Assembly: GCF_950295315.1 (NCBI RefSeq)
Contig: NC_080185.1
Location: forward strand, 48,031,237-48,095,236
DNA length: 64,000 bases
DNA from: Erinaceus europaeus
Lineage: Eukaryota; Chordata; Mammalia; Eulipotyphla; Erinaceidae
Direction: 5' to 3'
Both the position numbers and the translations under genes were made by a program. This document shows positions 23,006 through 34,194 of the stretch, piece after piece. A model generated the notes under the pieces. That model was given only the letters and a program-made list of their open reading frames with translations, had not been told where the DNA came from and searched no databases. Position 1 is the stretch's first letter. Every line of letters starts with the position of its first letter.

Positions 23006-24189
23006 ATTGAGGTACTAATTCAGTTCATGATTCCATGCCACAAGCCTATAGTTAAGAAATATATATAACAAAAACCTCACCCTAAGTTCCTAAGCCTTTT
23101 AACTACATATTATATAGTAAAGCTACTTATATCATGCTTGTCATAATCCAGGAAATTTATTAAATAATTCTCAGTTTTCTAGTATTGTGTTAAAATGAAA
23201 CAAGCTAAACAAAGCATGATTATTTTTATTGGTGTCAACTGATTTCTATTTTTATAATGTTCACTTCAAGCTAGCTATTAAATAGTGTACACAAAAACAT
23301 CTATTTTATATCTGAATCAATAATCTGCTTTTTAGTTATTTGCTCAGTTTTATGTAAAAGAATTCTTTGACTCTTTTTTTAGATATTTCCTATAATTAAG
23401 CCAGTTAGTTACAGTTTAAAAATTGTATTCTATTTTTCATAGATGTTTGGCAAGATTTGAATGAAAATGAGAAAACAAAAACATTTCAAAGGGTATTGAT
23501 GTAGTTGGAAAGCAGTCAAGCAATTAAATTCCTGTAGTGCTACATTTAATGTCTCTTCTGTATCCTTTAGAAGAAAAAAAATTGCTGTTGAAAATATCAG
23601 ACTATGGCAGGAGTGTTCACATGTTAAGATATTTCATACTTGTCCTCACTTTGTAGACAAGGGAATGGATGAGCTGCATGTTTAACCAGATCTACAACTG
23701 CATTTCACAAGGGTCAAAATGTTTGATGATCATCTTAAAAGGCTGTTTTTTTTATGGTGTTGCAATTATGTGTTGACTAGAATAGTTCCTCACCCAGGAA
23801 ACAGACTTTTCCTTATAGTGATAGACACAACAGATGGTTGGTTGGAAATTACACAGAAAGTTACAGTATTGGTGTTCCAATTATTTGAATAAAAATATAA
23901 AGTATATATCCAGAGCTGTCAAATTTATACCTTTTATAAATGCTGCTATTTTAAAATGAGAGATGAGTTATCTTACAAATGACAGGAAGTATTTATGGCA
24001 ATAACCACAGACATAATTTTACTTGGAAAGATTTCTGTTAGATATAATAAACTTAATCTGCCATGTTACAGTTCCAATAGAACAATTAAAATAATGATTA
24101 GTACTAGTAATAGTATTCTATTAAAATTGCAATGAGTACTAGTTTATTGACTAATACCTTTGGATTGTTTTATTATAACTTTCTTAGTG
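23006..24189. other. Unassigned AT-rich sequence
   Basis: About 1.2 kb without recognised elements; homopolymer T and A runs only. Confidence 0.5.
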
Positions 24190-24202
24190 TATTATAAGTT
24201 CT

Positions 24203-24853
24203 TTTTAAAAATTATTTCTTTCTTTATTTTAATTTTTATTTATAAAAAAGAAACATTGACAAAAACCATAGGATAAGAGGGGTACAACTCCACACAGTTC
24301 CCACCACCAGAACTCTGTATCCCATCCCCTCCTCTGATAGCTTTCCTATTCTTTATCCCTCTGGGAGTATGGACCCAGAGTCATTATGGGGTGCAGAAGG
24401 TGGAAGGTTTGGTTTCTGTAATTGCCTCCCTGATGAACATGGGTGTTGGCATGTCGATCCATACTCCCAGCCTGTCTCTCTTTTTCCCTAGTGTGGCAGG
24501 GGTCTGGGGAAGCGGGACTCCAGGACCTATTGGTAGGGTTGTCTGCCCAGGGAGTTCTGCTTGGCATTATGTTAGCATCTGAACCTAGTGGGTGAAAAAA
24601 ACAGTTAACATATAGAGCCAACAAAATTGTCGACTAATCATGAACCTAAAGGCTGGAAAAATTCATATGAAGAGTTGGGGGGGGTTGTCTCTGTTTTGTA
24701 GATAGCTAGTAGTCCTATTTTAGTTGTATTCCAAATGGCCGGTGGCTATACTAGTTTTTTTTTTTTTTTTCCAATCCTGACATCAGATATGCAGGTGGAT
24801 GTAAGTTATTGTCTGGGGAGATGATGTCATGGCTGGAAAAAGGACCAGCCATT
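24203..24853 (-). mobile_element. Long L1 3'UTR insertion with 13-bp TSD
   Basis: Minus-strand copy from its T-rich start through the terminal module (gtatggacccagagtcatta, tcgatccatactcccagcct) to the 'gacatcagatatgcaggtgg' block. Perfect repeat tattataagttct at 24190-24202 and 24854-24866. Confidence 0.9.
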
Positions 24854-24951
24854 TATTATAAGTTCTGTGCTCATTCTCGTTTGGGGAAAATAATGTTATC
24901 TTTGGAGCCATACAGAATTAGTTATTTAAAACCCAAGTCAAAGGCTGACCA

Positions 24952-25047
24952 GTAGCTTACTGTGTAGTGGGACAGTAGCACACCTGGTTGAACAAGGACC
25001 CAAGTTCAAGCCCTGTTCCCCACCTATAGGGGGAGAGCTTTAGGAAT
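24952..25047 (+). mobile_element. Truncated SINE-A head joined to L1
   Basis: Recognisable as far as 'agcacacctggttgaacaag', 'caagttcaagccctgttccc' and 'gggggagagctttagg', then switches without a linker to long L1 3'UTR sequence at about 25047. The CT-rich body and tail are absent. Confidence 0.6.
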
Positions 25048-25553
25048 AACACAATGGACCCCTTTGTGGGCCCCATAGGACCTTGCTCTCAATGTGGATC
25101 AACAATGGTAGAGAATGTTCTATCCTTAGAAGGGAGGCTAGATAACATACTCTAACTACTACCTGAAGAAGATGGGTCCTGAAATTGGTGCAACTCTAAT
25201 GTTCCTACTGATGACCACAGAATGTAAGTTCAGACCTGCAGGGATGTAGAGGTTACATTGGCTCCTACGCTGAATATGAGCTTCAGATCAAATCGATGGG
25301 GTTTACAACCAACAATACTTATATACCTTTCCCATATTTGGGAGCTACTCTCTTCCCTGATGCAGCTTTCTAGCCCTTTTCCAACCATGACATCATCTTC
25401 CCAGACAATAACTTGGGTCCACCTGCATATCAGATGTCAGGCTAAGGAAAAAACTAGTATAGTCATGGGGCCCTTGGAATATACCTAAAATAGACCTACT
25501 AGCTTTTTCTAAAACGGAGCACCCAAATCTTCATCACCAATATTCCAGCCTTT
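25048..25553 (+). mobile_element. Long L1 3'UTR, central part
   Basis: Blocks acaatggacccctttgtggg, gaccacagaatgtaagttca, catatttgggagctactctc and cacctgcatatcagatgtca match 16560-17030 and the reverse of 12420-12840. It stops at 'tttaggttca' where the young L1 is inserted, and does not resume afterwards. Confidence 0.8.
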
Positions 25554-25565
25554 AGGTTCAAGGAA

Positions 25566-26283
25566 TTTTTTTTAAAGTTCTTTATTGGGGAATTAATGTT
25601 TTACATTTGACAGTAAATACATTAGTTTGTACATGCATAACATTTCCCAGTTTTCCATATAACAATACAACCCCCACTAGGTCCTCTGTCACCCTTTTTG
25701 GACCTGTATTCTACCCCCACCCAAACCACCCCAGAGTCTTTTGCTTTGGTGCAATACGCCAATTCCAGTTCAGGTTCTACTAGTGTTTTCTCTTCTGATC
25801 TTGTTTTTCAACTTTCTGCCTGAGAGTGAGATCATCCCATATTCATCCTTCTGTTTCTGACTTATTTCACTGAACATGAATTTTTCAGGGTCCATCCAAG
25901 AGCGGCTGAAAACCGTAAAGCCACCATTTTTTTTTATAGCTGAGTAGTATTCCATTGTGTATATATACTACAACTTCCTCAACCACTCATCTGTTGTTGG
26001 ACACCTGGGTTGCTTCCAGGTTTTGGCTATTACAAATTGAGCTGCTAAGAACATATGTGTACACAGATCTTTTTGGATAGGTGTGTTTGGTTCCTTAGGA
26101 TATATCCCCAGGAAGGGAATAGCAGGATCATAGGGTAGGTCCATTTCTAGCCTTCTGAGAGTTCTCCAAACTGTTCTCCACAGAGGCTGAACCAATTTAC
26201 ATTCCCACCAGCAGTGCAGGAGGGTTCCTTTGATCCCACAACCTCTCCAATATTTGCTGCTATTATCTTTTCTGATATATGAC
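25566..26283 (-). mobile_element. Young L1 3' end with 12-bp TSD
   Basis: 5'-truncated L1 of 718 bp. On the minus strand it carries the last about 170 codons of ORF2, including the zinc-knuckle-like H-C-W-W-E-C-K region near 26210 and the M-E-Y-Y-S-A-I motif near 25950. A compact 3'UTR and AATAAAGAAC follow, ending in a short A tail. One frame change separates the two halves of the ORF2 remnant near 25960. Repeat aggttcaaggaa is at 25554-25565 and 26284-26295. The low divergence fits recent insertion. Confidence 0.9.
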
Positions 26284-26349
26284 AGGTTCAAGGAAATTTC
26301 TGAAAATCAATTTTGTGTAGCATGTTGTATTATACCCTATAATATTTTG

Positions 26350-26630
26350 CCATTTTTTATTTAAGAAAGGAGACATTAACAAAATTATAGGATGGGGGTA
26401 CAACTCCACACAATTCCCGCCACCCTATCTCCATATCCCATCCCCTCCCTAATAGCTTTCCCATTCTCTATCCCTCTGGGAGCATGGACCCAGGGTCGTT
26501 GTGGGTTGCAGAAGGTGGAAGGTCTGGCTTCTGTAATTGCTTCCCCGCTGAACATGGGCGTTGACTGGTCAATCCATACTCCCAGTCTGCCTCTCTCTTT
26601 CCCTAGTAGGGTGAGTCTTTGGGGAAGCAC
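26350..26630 (-). mobile_element. Long L1 3'UTR, terminal module
   Basis: ttatttaagaaaggagacat, caactccacacaattcccgc, gcatggacccagggtcgttg, ctgaacatgggcgttgactg, to the ctttccctagtagggtgagt block. 5' truncated near 26630 and close in sequence to the copy at 62780. Confidence 0.85.
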
Positions 26631-26905
26631 AAAGTGAATGAGGACATGCTGTTACTTTTCAGGTAGTTTTATGTGTTAACTGCTCCACTTTATTTAATTT
26701 ATTATTATTATTTTTACAAAGCTTAAGGAGAAATTTGGATGAAGCTTATTAAGCACAGGTATATTATAGGGCATCAGAGTCATGAGGGAAAGAGAATCGA
26801 TGTGAAAGAAGAGGACAGATGGAGAAAAATATACAGATCTTGCCTCCAAAATAATTGCAGACTTCTATTTTGTATTTTTTTTCTGGCTAGGCAAAAAGGG
26901 AAGTC

Positions 26906-27112
26906 TTATTTCTTTTATTTATTTTTAAATATTTATTTTATTTGATAGAGACAGAGAGAACTTGATACAGGACAGAGAGAGAGAGAGAAGGAGAAAGAGA
27001 GATACCTATAGCATTGCATCACTGCTCATGAAGGGGACCAGGGGCTTCAACCTGGACCCTTGTTCATGAACAACTAGGTACACCACTGACTAGCTTCCTC
27101 TGGAGGTCTTGT
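26906..27112 (-). mobile_element. SINE-A, minus strand
   Basis: Tail as TTATTTATTTTTAAATATTT, purine block (gacagagagaacttgataca), middle 'tgctcatgaaggggaccagg', then a head near 'aactaggtacaccactgact'. Confidence 0.7.
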
Positions 27113-27164
27113 TTCAATGAATACTGTTCATAGCCCTTTCTATAAAGTTTAATTAATGTTTATT

Positions 27165-27690
27165 TATTTTATGTTTTTCATTAAATTTTTATTGGTGCAT
27201 TTTTTTAATTTGATAGGATAGAGAGAAATTGAGAGGGAAGAGGAGAGAGATGAATAAAGTGAGAGACGCAGCACTGCTTCACTGCTTGTGGTGTTTTGTT
27301 TATTTATTTATTTTCCCTTTTGTTGCCCTTGTTTTTTTATTGTTGTAGTTATTATTGCTTTTGTTCTTGTCATCATTGTTAGATAGGACAGAGAGAAATG
27401 GAGAGAGCAGGGGAAGACAGAGTGGGGGAGAGAAAGATAGACACCTGCAGACCTGCTTCACCGCCTGTGAAGCGACTCCCCTGCAGGTGGGGAGCCAGGG
27501 GCTCAAACCGGGATTCTTCCACGGGTCCTTGCGCTTTGCGCCATGTGTGCTTAACCCACTGTGCTACCACCGGAGTCCCTGCTTATGATGTTTTATACTT
27601 GCCGGCAGGGACTGTGGGACTTGAAACTGGGTCCTTTCCATGGTAATGTGTATGCTCAGCCAGGTGTGTCACCACCCAGTGGCATAAAAT
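27165..27690 (-). mobile_element. SINE-A interrupted by a SINE-B
   Basis: The two parts are 27165-27297 (purine block, cactgcttcactgcttgtgg) and 27580-27690 ('gcagggactgtgggacttga', head 'ccaggtgtgtcaccacccag'). They join when the inner SINE-B is removed. Confidence 0.75.
27298..27579 (-). mobile_element. SINE-B nested in SINE-A
   Basis: cccttttgttgcccttgttt, ttgttagataggacagagag, agacacctgcagacctgctt, gtgaagcgactcccctgcag, gtgtgcttaacccactgtgc. Imperfect 15-bp target repeats flank it: tgcttgtggtgtttt and tgcttatgatgtttt (27283-27297 and 27580-27594). Confidence 0.9.
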
Positions 27691-28865
27691 TTTATTTTAA
27701 AAGAAATATACATATTTCTCTTAATATTTGAATATTAAATTAAAATGATTTATCTCTGGGATATATATATTCCCAGAGGAGAGGACCTGATTCATGAGGC
27801 TTCGGGTTTGATCCTTAACAACACAAATGCTAGAGCAATACTGTGGTCTTCCACTCAACAGTAGTTTTAAAAAGCTTAACAATTAATAAGTATCCTTTGA
27901 TGTTCTTTCGTATTTGTTGTCACTGAAATCTATATTGGGGAAATGTGAAAATGAACTCCCGTGACAACAACAATTCTGTAAATCAACATTTCTTTAGTAA
28001 AACAATATTGAAGTTAGAAAAAAATCATTTCTGTGGCTACTTTATTTCTCTGAACTTTAAAATTATAAAATAAGCAACATATTAAGTATGAATATGTCAT
28101 CTAAAAATCTCAATATAGATATGCTATCATTAAGTAGTTATAAATACTTAACTGTATGGTCTCATAAAAGGTTCAGTTTTGACTTAAAATAGTACAACTC
28201 ATGTAAAATACATCTAAGTATTATTGGAGTGAGAAAATGACAACTTTCAATGTACACCAATTAAATATCAATCATAGTATTTTAAAGGTATTCATTAGTT
28301 TTTCTTCCATTATTGCTTTTAACATATGCTTCATATGGTCCTGTGGTATATTGAAATTAGTTTATTATTTGACAAACTTTTTATGAGTGAAAGACTTATA
28401 AATTGGGTTTTTATAGATGGTGACATTTGGTTAAAAATAAGTCTTAATTCAAACTATACAGATATTAAAGTTGGAAACATTGCTCTTAAAAATAAGTCAA
28501 TATGCCTTATCTGTTATTTTTATTGAATACATTTTTAATTTCTTCTTTTATGAAAAGTCTGATGATATAAATACATATTTGAAGCTTTGTGTTTATGAAA
28601 AGGGAATTGTGCTTAATAGTAGGAAGTATAGACAGGAGCATATTTTGACAGAAAGAAAGCTAATAAACAGGTCACAAACATGCTACAAGACATTGGGGAG
28701 GCCATTTCTTCAACATAGGTTCACATCATAGAAAGAATAATTTACTACTATGATTACCTCTTGGAGTTACATAGTGAAATATCTGAGACTTTGAAAATGT
28801 GTGCTTTTCATATTAACTTGAGAACTTTTAAAATACAGACCAGGGGAAGCATGATCAAAGAGGAG
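27691..28865. other. Mostly unassigned; SINE remnant
   Basis: 27765-27865 resembles a worn SINE-D/C (cctgattcatgaggcttcgg, gtttgatccttaacaacaca). The rest is AT-rich without recognisable features. Confidence 0.4.
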
Positions 28866-28883
28866 CATGAACTTCAATTCCCT

Positions 28884-28951
28884 TTCTTTCCTTCCTTCCT
28901 TCCTTCCTTCCTTCCTTCCTTCCTTCCTTCCTTCCTCTCTTTCTCTCTTTT

Positions 28952-29019
<68 letters not shown>

Positions 29020-29098
29020 TCCTTCTTTCTTTCTTTCTTTCTCTTCCTTCTTTTCTCCCATGTCTCCTTTTCTCTCTCATTCTTCTTTCTTTCTTTAA
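28884..29098. repeat. (CCTT)n-(CTTT)n polypyrimidine tract
   Basis: Tetranucleotide repeats: about 12 CCTT-type units, a short imperfect bridge, then over 25 CTTT units with a CCTT interruption near 29020. Open frames rich in Phe/Leu/Ser, or Lys/Glu on the other strand, are artefacts. Confidence 0.95.
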
Positions 29099-29293
29099 TT
29101 TATTTTTATTTTATTTATTTAATTATTAGAGGCAGAGGGAAATTGAGAGGAGGAGGGGAGCTAGAGAGAGAAACAGAGACACCTGAATCCCTGTTTCACA
29201 ACTTGTGAGGTTTTCTCCCTCCAGATGGGGACCAGGGTCTTGAACCATGATTCTTGTGTACTATGATATGTGCACTTAACCAGGTGCATGACC
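29099..29293 (-). mobile_element. SINE-A, minus strand
   Basis: Tail TTTATTTAATTATTAGAGGC, purine block, 'gagacacctgaatccctgtt', 'ggttttctccctccagatgg', head 'cacttaaccaggtgcatgac'. Confidence 0.8.
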
Positions 29294-29357
29294 GCCTCTC
29301 CCTCTCCCTCTCCCTCTCCCTCTCCCTCTCCCTCTCCCTCTCCCTCTTCCCCCCCTC
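29294..29357. repeat. (CTCCCT)n hexamer repeat
   Basis: About ten CTCCCT units starting exactly at the head end of the preceding SINE, ending in tcttcccccc. Confidence 0.9.
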
Positions 29358-29912
29358 TCTTTCTCTCTTTCTTTTTGTGATATATTAGGTAACTCATCTG
29401 CAAATCATAGCTTGTGCTCCTTTTATTTTGTTTTACTTGAAATCAAGACGTTATATATCACTAGCTGATTTAGGTCAAGTCTTATTCTCAAAACAGCAGT
29501 TTCTGTCTCATGTGGGATATGAAATAAATAAGCAAAGGCACAGGCAAAGTCAAACAAATCGTTGAACTCTACAATAGGAATTAAGCTATCACAGGGGTGG
29601 GAGGAAAGGGGAGATAGAAGGAAGGGTACTCAGTGTATTTGGGGAGAGGAAGATTGGCAACTTGGTGATGGAGACTGCAGAAAAACATAACTTCAAGAGA
29701 GACGAAATGATTTATCTCAAACATATAGTCTTGTAAATCAATAGTACTTCAGTAAAAAGTAAATAAAGTAAAGCAACTAGCTTAATGATAAAATGAATAT
29801 AGTATGGGTTTCACAGACTTTGGGGAAGCGTGAAATCCTGCAAATAGCACCTTGTGAGTGAAGAGGGAAAATTTTCTTCTCCTACCTTTTAGTTATATTG
29901 ATTTTCCTAATA

Positions 29913-29960
29913 TTTTGTATAAGTACCACGTGCTAACCCGATTGCGCCATTGGAGTTCCA
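29913..29960 (-). pseudogene. Retroposed 5' half of tRNA-Ile(UAU)-like RNA
   Basis: On the minus strand the insert reads a 5' acceptor-like ctcca, then the A-box region tggcgcaatcgggttagcac, then gtggtacttata. The last six bases match anticodon-loop sequence with TAT, followed by caaaa. This order agrees with the 5' half of tRNA-Ile-UAU as I recall it, ending in the anticodon loop, with no 3' half. Perfect 12-bp direct repeats attttcctaata at 29901-29912 and 29961-29972 show it was inserted as a unit. Confidence 0.65.
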
Positions 29961-30303
29961 ATTTTCCTAATAATATAATGTGAGATATATTAGCAGCAGA
30001 AAAAATCTAGTTTAATTTCATATGTATGGAGGTCTCATGATAAAAGAATCAAAGGAATGAGCAACTGTCCTCAATTTCATCAGAGTATAAAATGTGAGAA
30101 AAGATAGCTATTTGGAAAAATTCCACCACCCCCCAACTAATTTGGTCATCTAGTTCTGTTTATCTTCTCCATGGTTCAAAATTTAAGTAGAAAAGTTGTT
30201 ATCAACTATTTTCCATTTATAAGTTGAAGTGGAATAGTTAATGTTTTCTTAGTGTACATCAGCATAATCCAATATAAGAGTTATACATTTGGTGAGAGTA
30301 TGG

Positions 30304-30453
30304 CATGGCAAGCACTGAGCTAAAAGAGGAGATGAAGATTCTAGTTAATATGGCATATGGCAAGCACTAATATGGCTAATATGGCATTGCAAGCAAATAT
30401 GGGCTAATGACATGGCAAGCACTGATCTAAAAGAGGAGATGAAGATCCTAGTT
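30304..30453. repeat. Spaced direct duplication, period 107 bp
   Basis: A 43-bp unit (catggcaagcactgagctaa ... ctagtt) at 30304-30346 recurs at 30411-30453 with two differences. The spacer contains two shorter partial copies of 'atggcaagcact'-like sequence. Confidence 0.85.
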
Positions 30454-31311
30454 TTGTACATTTAGGCAATCTAAATCTCTTGATAGCCCAATTTCTTCTT
30501 CTTTTTTTTTTATCATTTATTATGCATTGTATCCAAGCTATTGCATATAGTAGCACAGATATGTGTGAAGTGGCTTCTACATTTACAGAGCTTTTTTTTT
30601 TTTTTTTTTCCTTCCTGGATAATGTCTAAGTCCACATTCACATCTTAAATTCTGTAAAACTTGTATTGCTTGAAGTTGCTAGGGATCAGCCAGCACTCTG
30701 TATAGGTAAAGAAGGGGCATATAACAACTACACACTAAATAGGGAATGAGAAGAAGAAAGAACCAATCAAGCCAATGACGAAAGAGGAGCTCAGTTCATA
30801 ATTGTTCATAATGTATTTCTAATCTGTGTTTTTCAACATTTCATATTTGCATCTTTTATTTTTACTTATTTGTATTGTTTTGTATCAAATTATTTTATTT
30901 AGGAAACATAAAAATTTAGGAGGACTTCCTTTATAGGTGAGAATAAAGTATTTTGATGGCCAATTAAGTAGCAAGAACATTTTATTAATTAAGTTTATAG
31001 CTCTGCTAATGAATTACATAATAAAACGAACCATCATAAGCCTAACATTTTCAAAGTGATGCGTGGGGGTAACAGAGAAACTAAATCTGAGTTGCAGAGA
31101 TAAAAATTCTTGTATTTTTTGAAATGTTGTTGCCTAGCCCCAAACGCATAGCATCCCTAAAACACCTGGTACTTGACAGTTGGTAAAGCACCTTCATAAT
31201 CATTACTACATTTGAGCCTCAAAAGGTAAGAATCAACAGAATTTGAAACAGGAGGTATTCAGAAAAATAGAATCCTTCCAACTACATAAGTAGCATTAAG
31301 ATTCTAGTCAT

Positions 31312-31515
31312 CTAGCAATTACAGAAGCCAGACCTTCTACCTTCTGCAACCCTCAACGACCCTGGGTCCATGCTCCCAGAGGGCTAAAGAATGGGAAAGC
31401 TAACATGGGAGGGATGGGTTATGGGGATTGGGTGGTGGGAATTGTGTGGAGTTGTACCCCTCCTACCTTATGTTTTTGTTCACTAATCCTTTCTTAAATA
31501 AAAAATTTAAAAAAA
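31312..31515 (+). mobile_element. Short L1 3'UTR insertion with 14-bp TSD
   Basis: Only the last about 190 bp of the long L1 3'UTR (caattacagaagccagacct to taatcctttcttaaataaaa). Perfect repeat aagattctagtcat at 31298-31311 and 31516-31529. Low divergence. Confidence 0.9.
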
Positions 31516-31529
31516 AAGATTCTAGTCAT

Positions 31530-31758
31530 TTCACAAAATGGTCTGCATGCTATCTTCAATACTATTGCGACTTTATTTTCTCTTTTTTGTCCCATCCTCA
31601 CTATCAAATGAGCACCTGTAGTTTGTGGGTTTTGCCCACTAGCTATTTTCCAGCTTGAGTTAACACAATTTAAGTAAGAATACAGTAGGGAAGGTCAATA
31701 AGATATGTGATGGACAAGTTTGAACAGTTTTATTTACTTCTGTTTTGAGTCAGTCTTT

Positions 31759-31802
<44 letters not shown>

Positions 31803-32014
31803 GCAACCAGATAAAGCATACAGTCTTTAGCTATCAGGCACACAATGTTTGGTCTACCTTTAGTATTTACTACATGTTCAGAAGAAGAATTGTTATGCCC
31901 ACACATTATTCACATGGTTCGATTATTTTAATTTATGTAGGGGGTCCCAAAAGTAATTCAAATGCATGAAGGAGAGAAAAGTGGTCAAATACTTATGTTT
32001 AGAAATATATTTTT
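31530..32014. other. Unassigned sequence
   Basis: Nothing recognised apart from the GA repeat at 31761. Confidence 0.45.
31761..31799. repeat. (GA)n microsatellite
   Basis: About 19 uninterrupted AG/GA units. Confidence 0.95.
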
Positions 32015-32258
32015 TTGATATTTATTTATTTATTTACTACTTTTTGTTGCCCTTGTTGTCTTATTGTTGTAGTTATTGTTTTTGTTGTTGTTATTGATGT
32101 CGTCATTGATGGATAGGACAGAAAGAAATGGAAAGAGGAGGGGATGACAGAGAAGGGGAGAAAAAGATAGACACCTGAAGACCTGTTTCATCGTCTGTGA
32201 AGCGACTCCCCTGCATGTGGGGAGCCAGGGGATCAAACCGTGATCCTTATGCTGGTCT
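32015..32258 (-). mobile_element. SINE-B, minus strand, head truncated
   Basis: tttattgttgtagttattgt, gatggataggacagaaagaa, agacacctgaagacctgttt, gaagcgactcccctgcatgt, 'gatcaaaccgtgatcc'. It stops before the gcttaaccc head and joins L1 5' sequence at about 32258. Confidence 0.75.
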
Positions 32259-33755
32259 TTCACCACAAGAGGGTGTTTCTGATATGGGGCTGATTGAGTG
32301 TTGAGTTTTGGTGTCATACAGCCATGATACTAAATTTTGATAAGCAACATACAGAGAGAGTCTTTTTTTTCAGTCTTCCTATCAGATTGGCAGAACACCT
32401 CAGTTCAGTGTCAGCCTATCTGTAGCAGCTTTCTAACCCTTGCTGCACGAAGTCTCAACAAAGAGATACACAACTGATTCAACTTCTGGAGATGGGGCTA
32501 CAGAGAAGCAGCAGATGCATTTCTCTCCTCTCCTCTCCCTGAAAGCTGAACTAGCTGAGTTAAGATCACAACTAGCTGAACAAGCTAATATGGTATCAGG
32601 ACAGGGTTACATAATAGTCGGGCTATAGAAAACAGCAGAGGGGAGAGAGAATAGAATAAATAAGGTAGAAAATAGAATTAATAAGATCAAGGACGAATTA
32701 GAGAAAACTAAGAAAAAGTAAGATATCTGAAAAGGAGATTAAAAGATACTAAAAATAACAACAGAGACCTATGAGATGACTTCAAAAGAAGTAATACATG
32801 CACTATAGGCCTATCAGAGGAAGAAAGAGAGGAAGAGGAAGAATGCATTCTTCGGGACTTAATAGCTGAGAGCCTCCCTACTCTAGACAACATAAAATAC
32901 ATAAAAGTTCAAGAAGCTCAGAGGGTACCAAACAGAATTAACCCAAACTTAAAGACACCAAGACATATCATATTTAAAATAAAAAGGAATAAAGATAAAG
33001 GATCTTGAAGGCTGCGAGAGTCAATGACAGAGGAAATCCCATAAAATTAATAGCAGATTTCTCCATACAAACACTAAAGGCAAGAAGAGAATGGCAAGTT
33101 ATCTATTGAGGGCTCAGTGAGAAAGGCTTTCAACTAAGATTATTGCATCCTGATGGACTGTCATCCAGACTAGATGGAAGCATAATAACCTTCCCAGACA
33201 CGCAACAGTTGAAGAAATCAACTATCACCAAGCCTGTCCTGCAAGAAGTTCTGAAAGGTCTCCTATAAACAATCATAACATTACCATAAATATGCCATAT
33301 ATCAGAAAACTACAAAAACTACACTAATGGCACTAAAATATCTTTAGTCTATAAGATCAATATGTGTGAATGTCCTGAATTTACCTATTCAAAGGCACAG
33401 AGTAGGAATGGATCAGAAAACACAACTCACCCGTATGTTATCTGATGGAATCCTACCTAACTCAACAAGAAAAACAGACTCGAAGTGAAAGGATGGAAAA
33501 CTATCATACAAGCCAACGGAACACAAAAAAAGGGCAGGAATAGCTATTCTCAACCTGACACAGCGGACCTTAAAATAAATAAAATTTAAAAAGTTAGGGA
33601 TGGACATTACTTAATGCTCATAGAATCAGTCAATCAAAATAACTTAATGGTTATTATCACCCAATGACAGGCCATCTAAATACAAAAATCTACTGAAAGA
33701 GCTATAGCAATATATTAACAGCAACACAGTAATAGTAGGGGACTTCCACGCCTCA
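32259..33755 (+). pseudogene. Decayed L1: 5'UTR end, ORF1 and start of ORF2
   Basis: Plus-strand L1. ORF1-like coding runs from about 32450 to 33300, including the coiled-coil-like 'gaactagctgagttaagatc' region and 'gcaagaagagaatggcaagt' near 33090. The ORF2 endonuclease follows to about 33755, ending at 'ggggacttccacgc' (G-D-F-H). Many stops and frameshifts; the N-terminal M-L-H-E-V start at 32440 is followed by only 62 codons. The 3' part is missing where a SINE begins. Confidence 0.7.
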
Positions 33756-33960
33756 CTCTCTTTCTTCCTATCTCCCTCTCTCCTCTGAATTTCTTTCTGT
33801 CACTGTCAAATAAATAAAACAAAATAAAATATTTTAAAAGGCTAAAATAAAATATCATGACTAATGGAAATGGTGGACCCAGGCAGACATTGAGCCCCAG
33901 TGAAAACTCTGGTGACCAAAAAAAAAAAAAAAAAAAAGAAAAAAGAAAAAAAAAAGATTA
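33756..33960 (+). mobile_element. SINE-B 3' portion
   Basis: CT-rich body (ctttcttcctatctccctct), AATAAATAAAACAAAAT, then the extension 'catgactaatggaaatggtg' to 'aactctggtgacc' and a roughly 40-nt impure A tail. The head is absent. Confidence 0.7.
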
Positions 33961-34194
33961 ATGATAATGTTTTGTTTTAATTTATTTAATTAATGTTTTG
34001 CATTCAACAGTAAATACAATAGTTTGTACATGAATAACACTTCTCAGTTTTCCATATAACAAAACAACCTCCACTAGGTCCTCTGTCGTACTTTTTGGAT
34101 ATTCTACCCACACCCAAACCACCCCAGAGTCTTTTACTTTGGTGCAATACTCCAATTCCAGTTCAGGTTCTTCCTTTTTTTTTTTTCTCTTCTG

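Larger units (their letters stand above)
29358..31297. other. Mostly unassigned AT-rich sequence
   Basis: No gene found. It holds the tRNA-half copy (29913-29960), the 107-bp spaced duplication (30304-30453) and T-runs near 30503 and 30592. Confidence 0.5.

Noticed and set aside
28761..29208. Phe/Leu/Ser-rich and Lys/Glu-rich open frames on both strands
   Set aside because: They are products of the CCTT/CTTT microsatellite, since tetranucleotide arrays lack stops.
31925..31965. 'ggggtcccaaaagtaattc' resembling a mariner-type transposon end
   Set aside because: No matching opposite terminal repeat or TA duplication could be found nearby.
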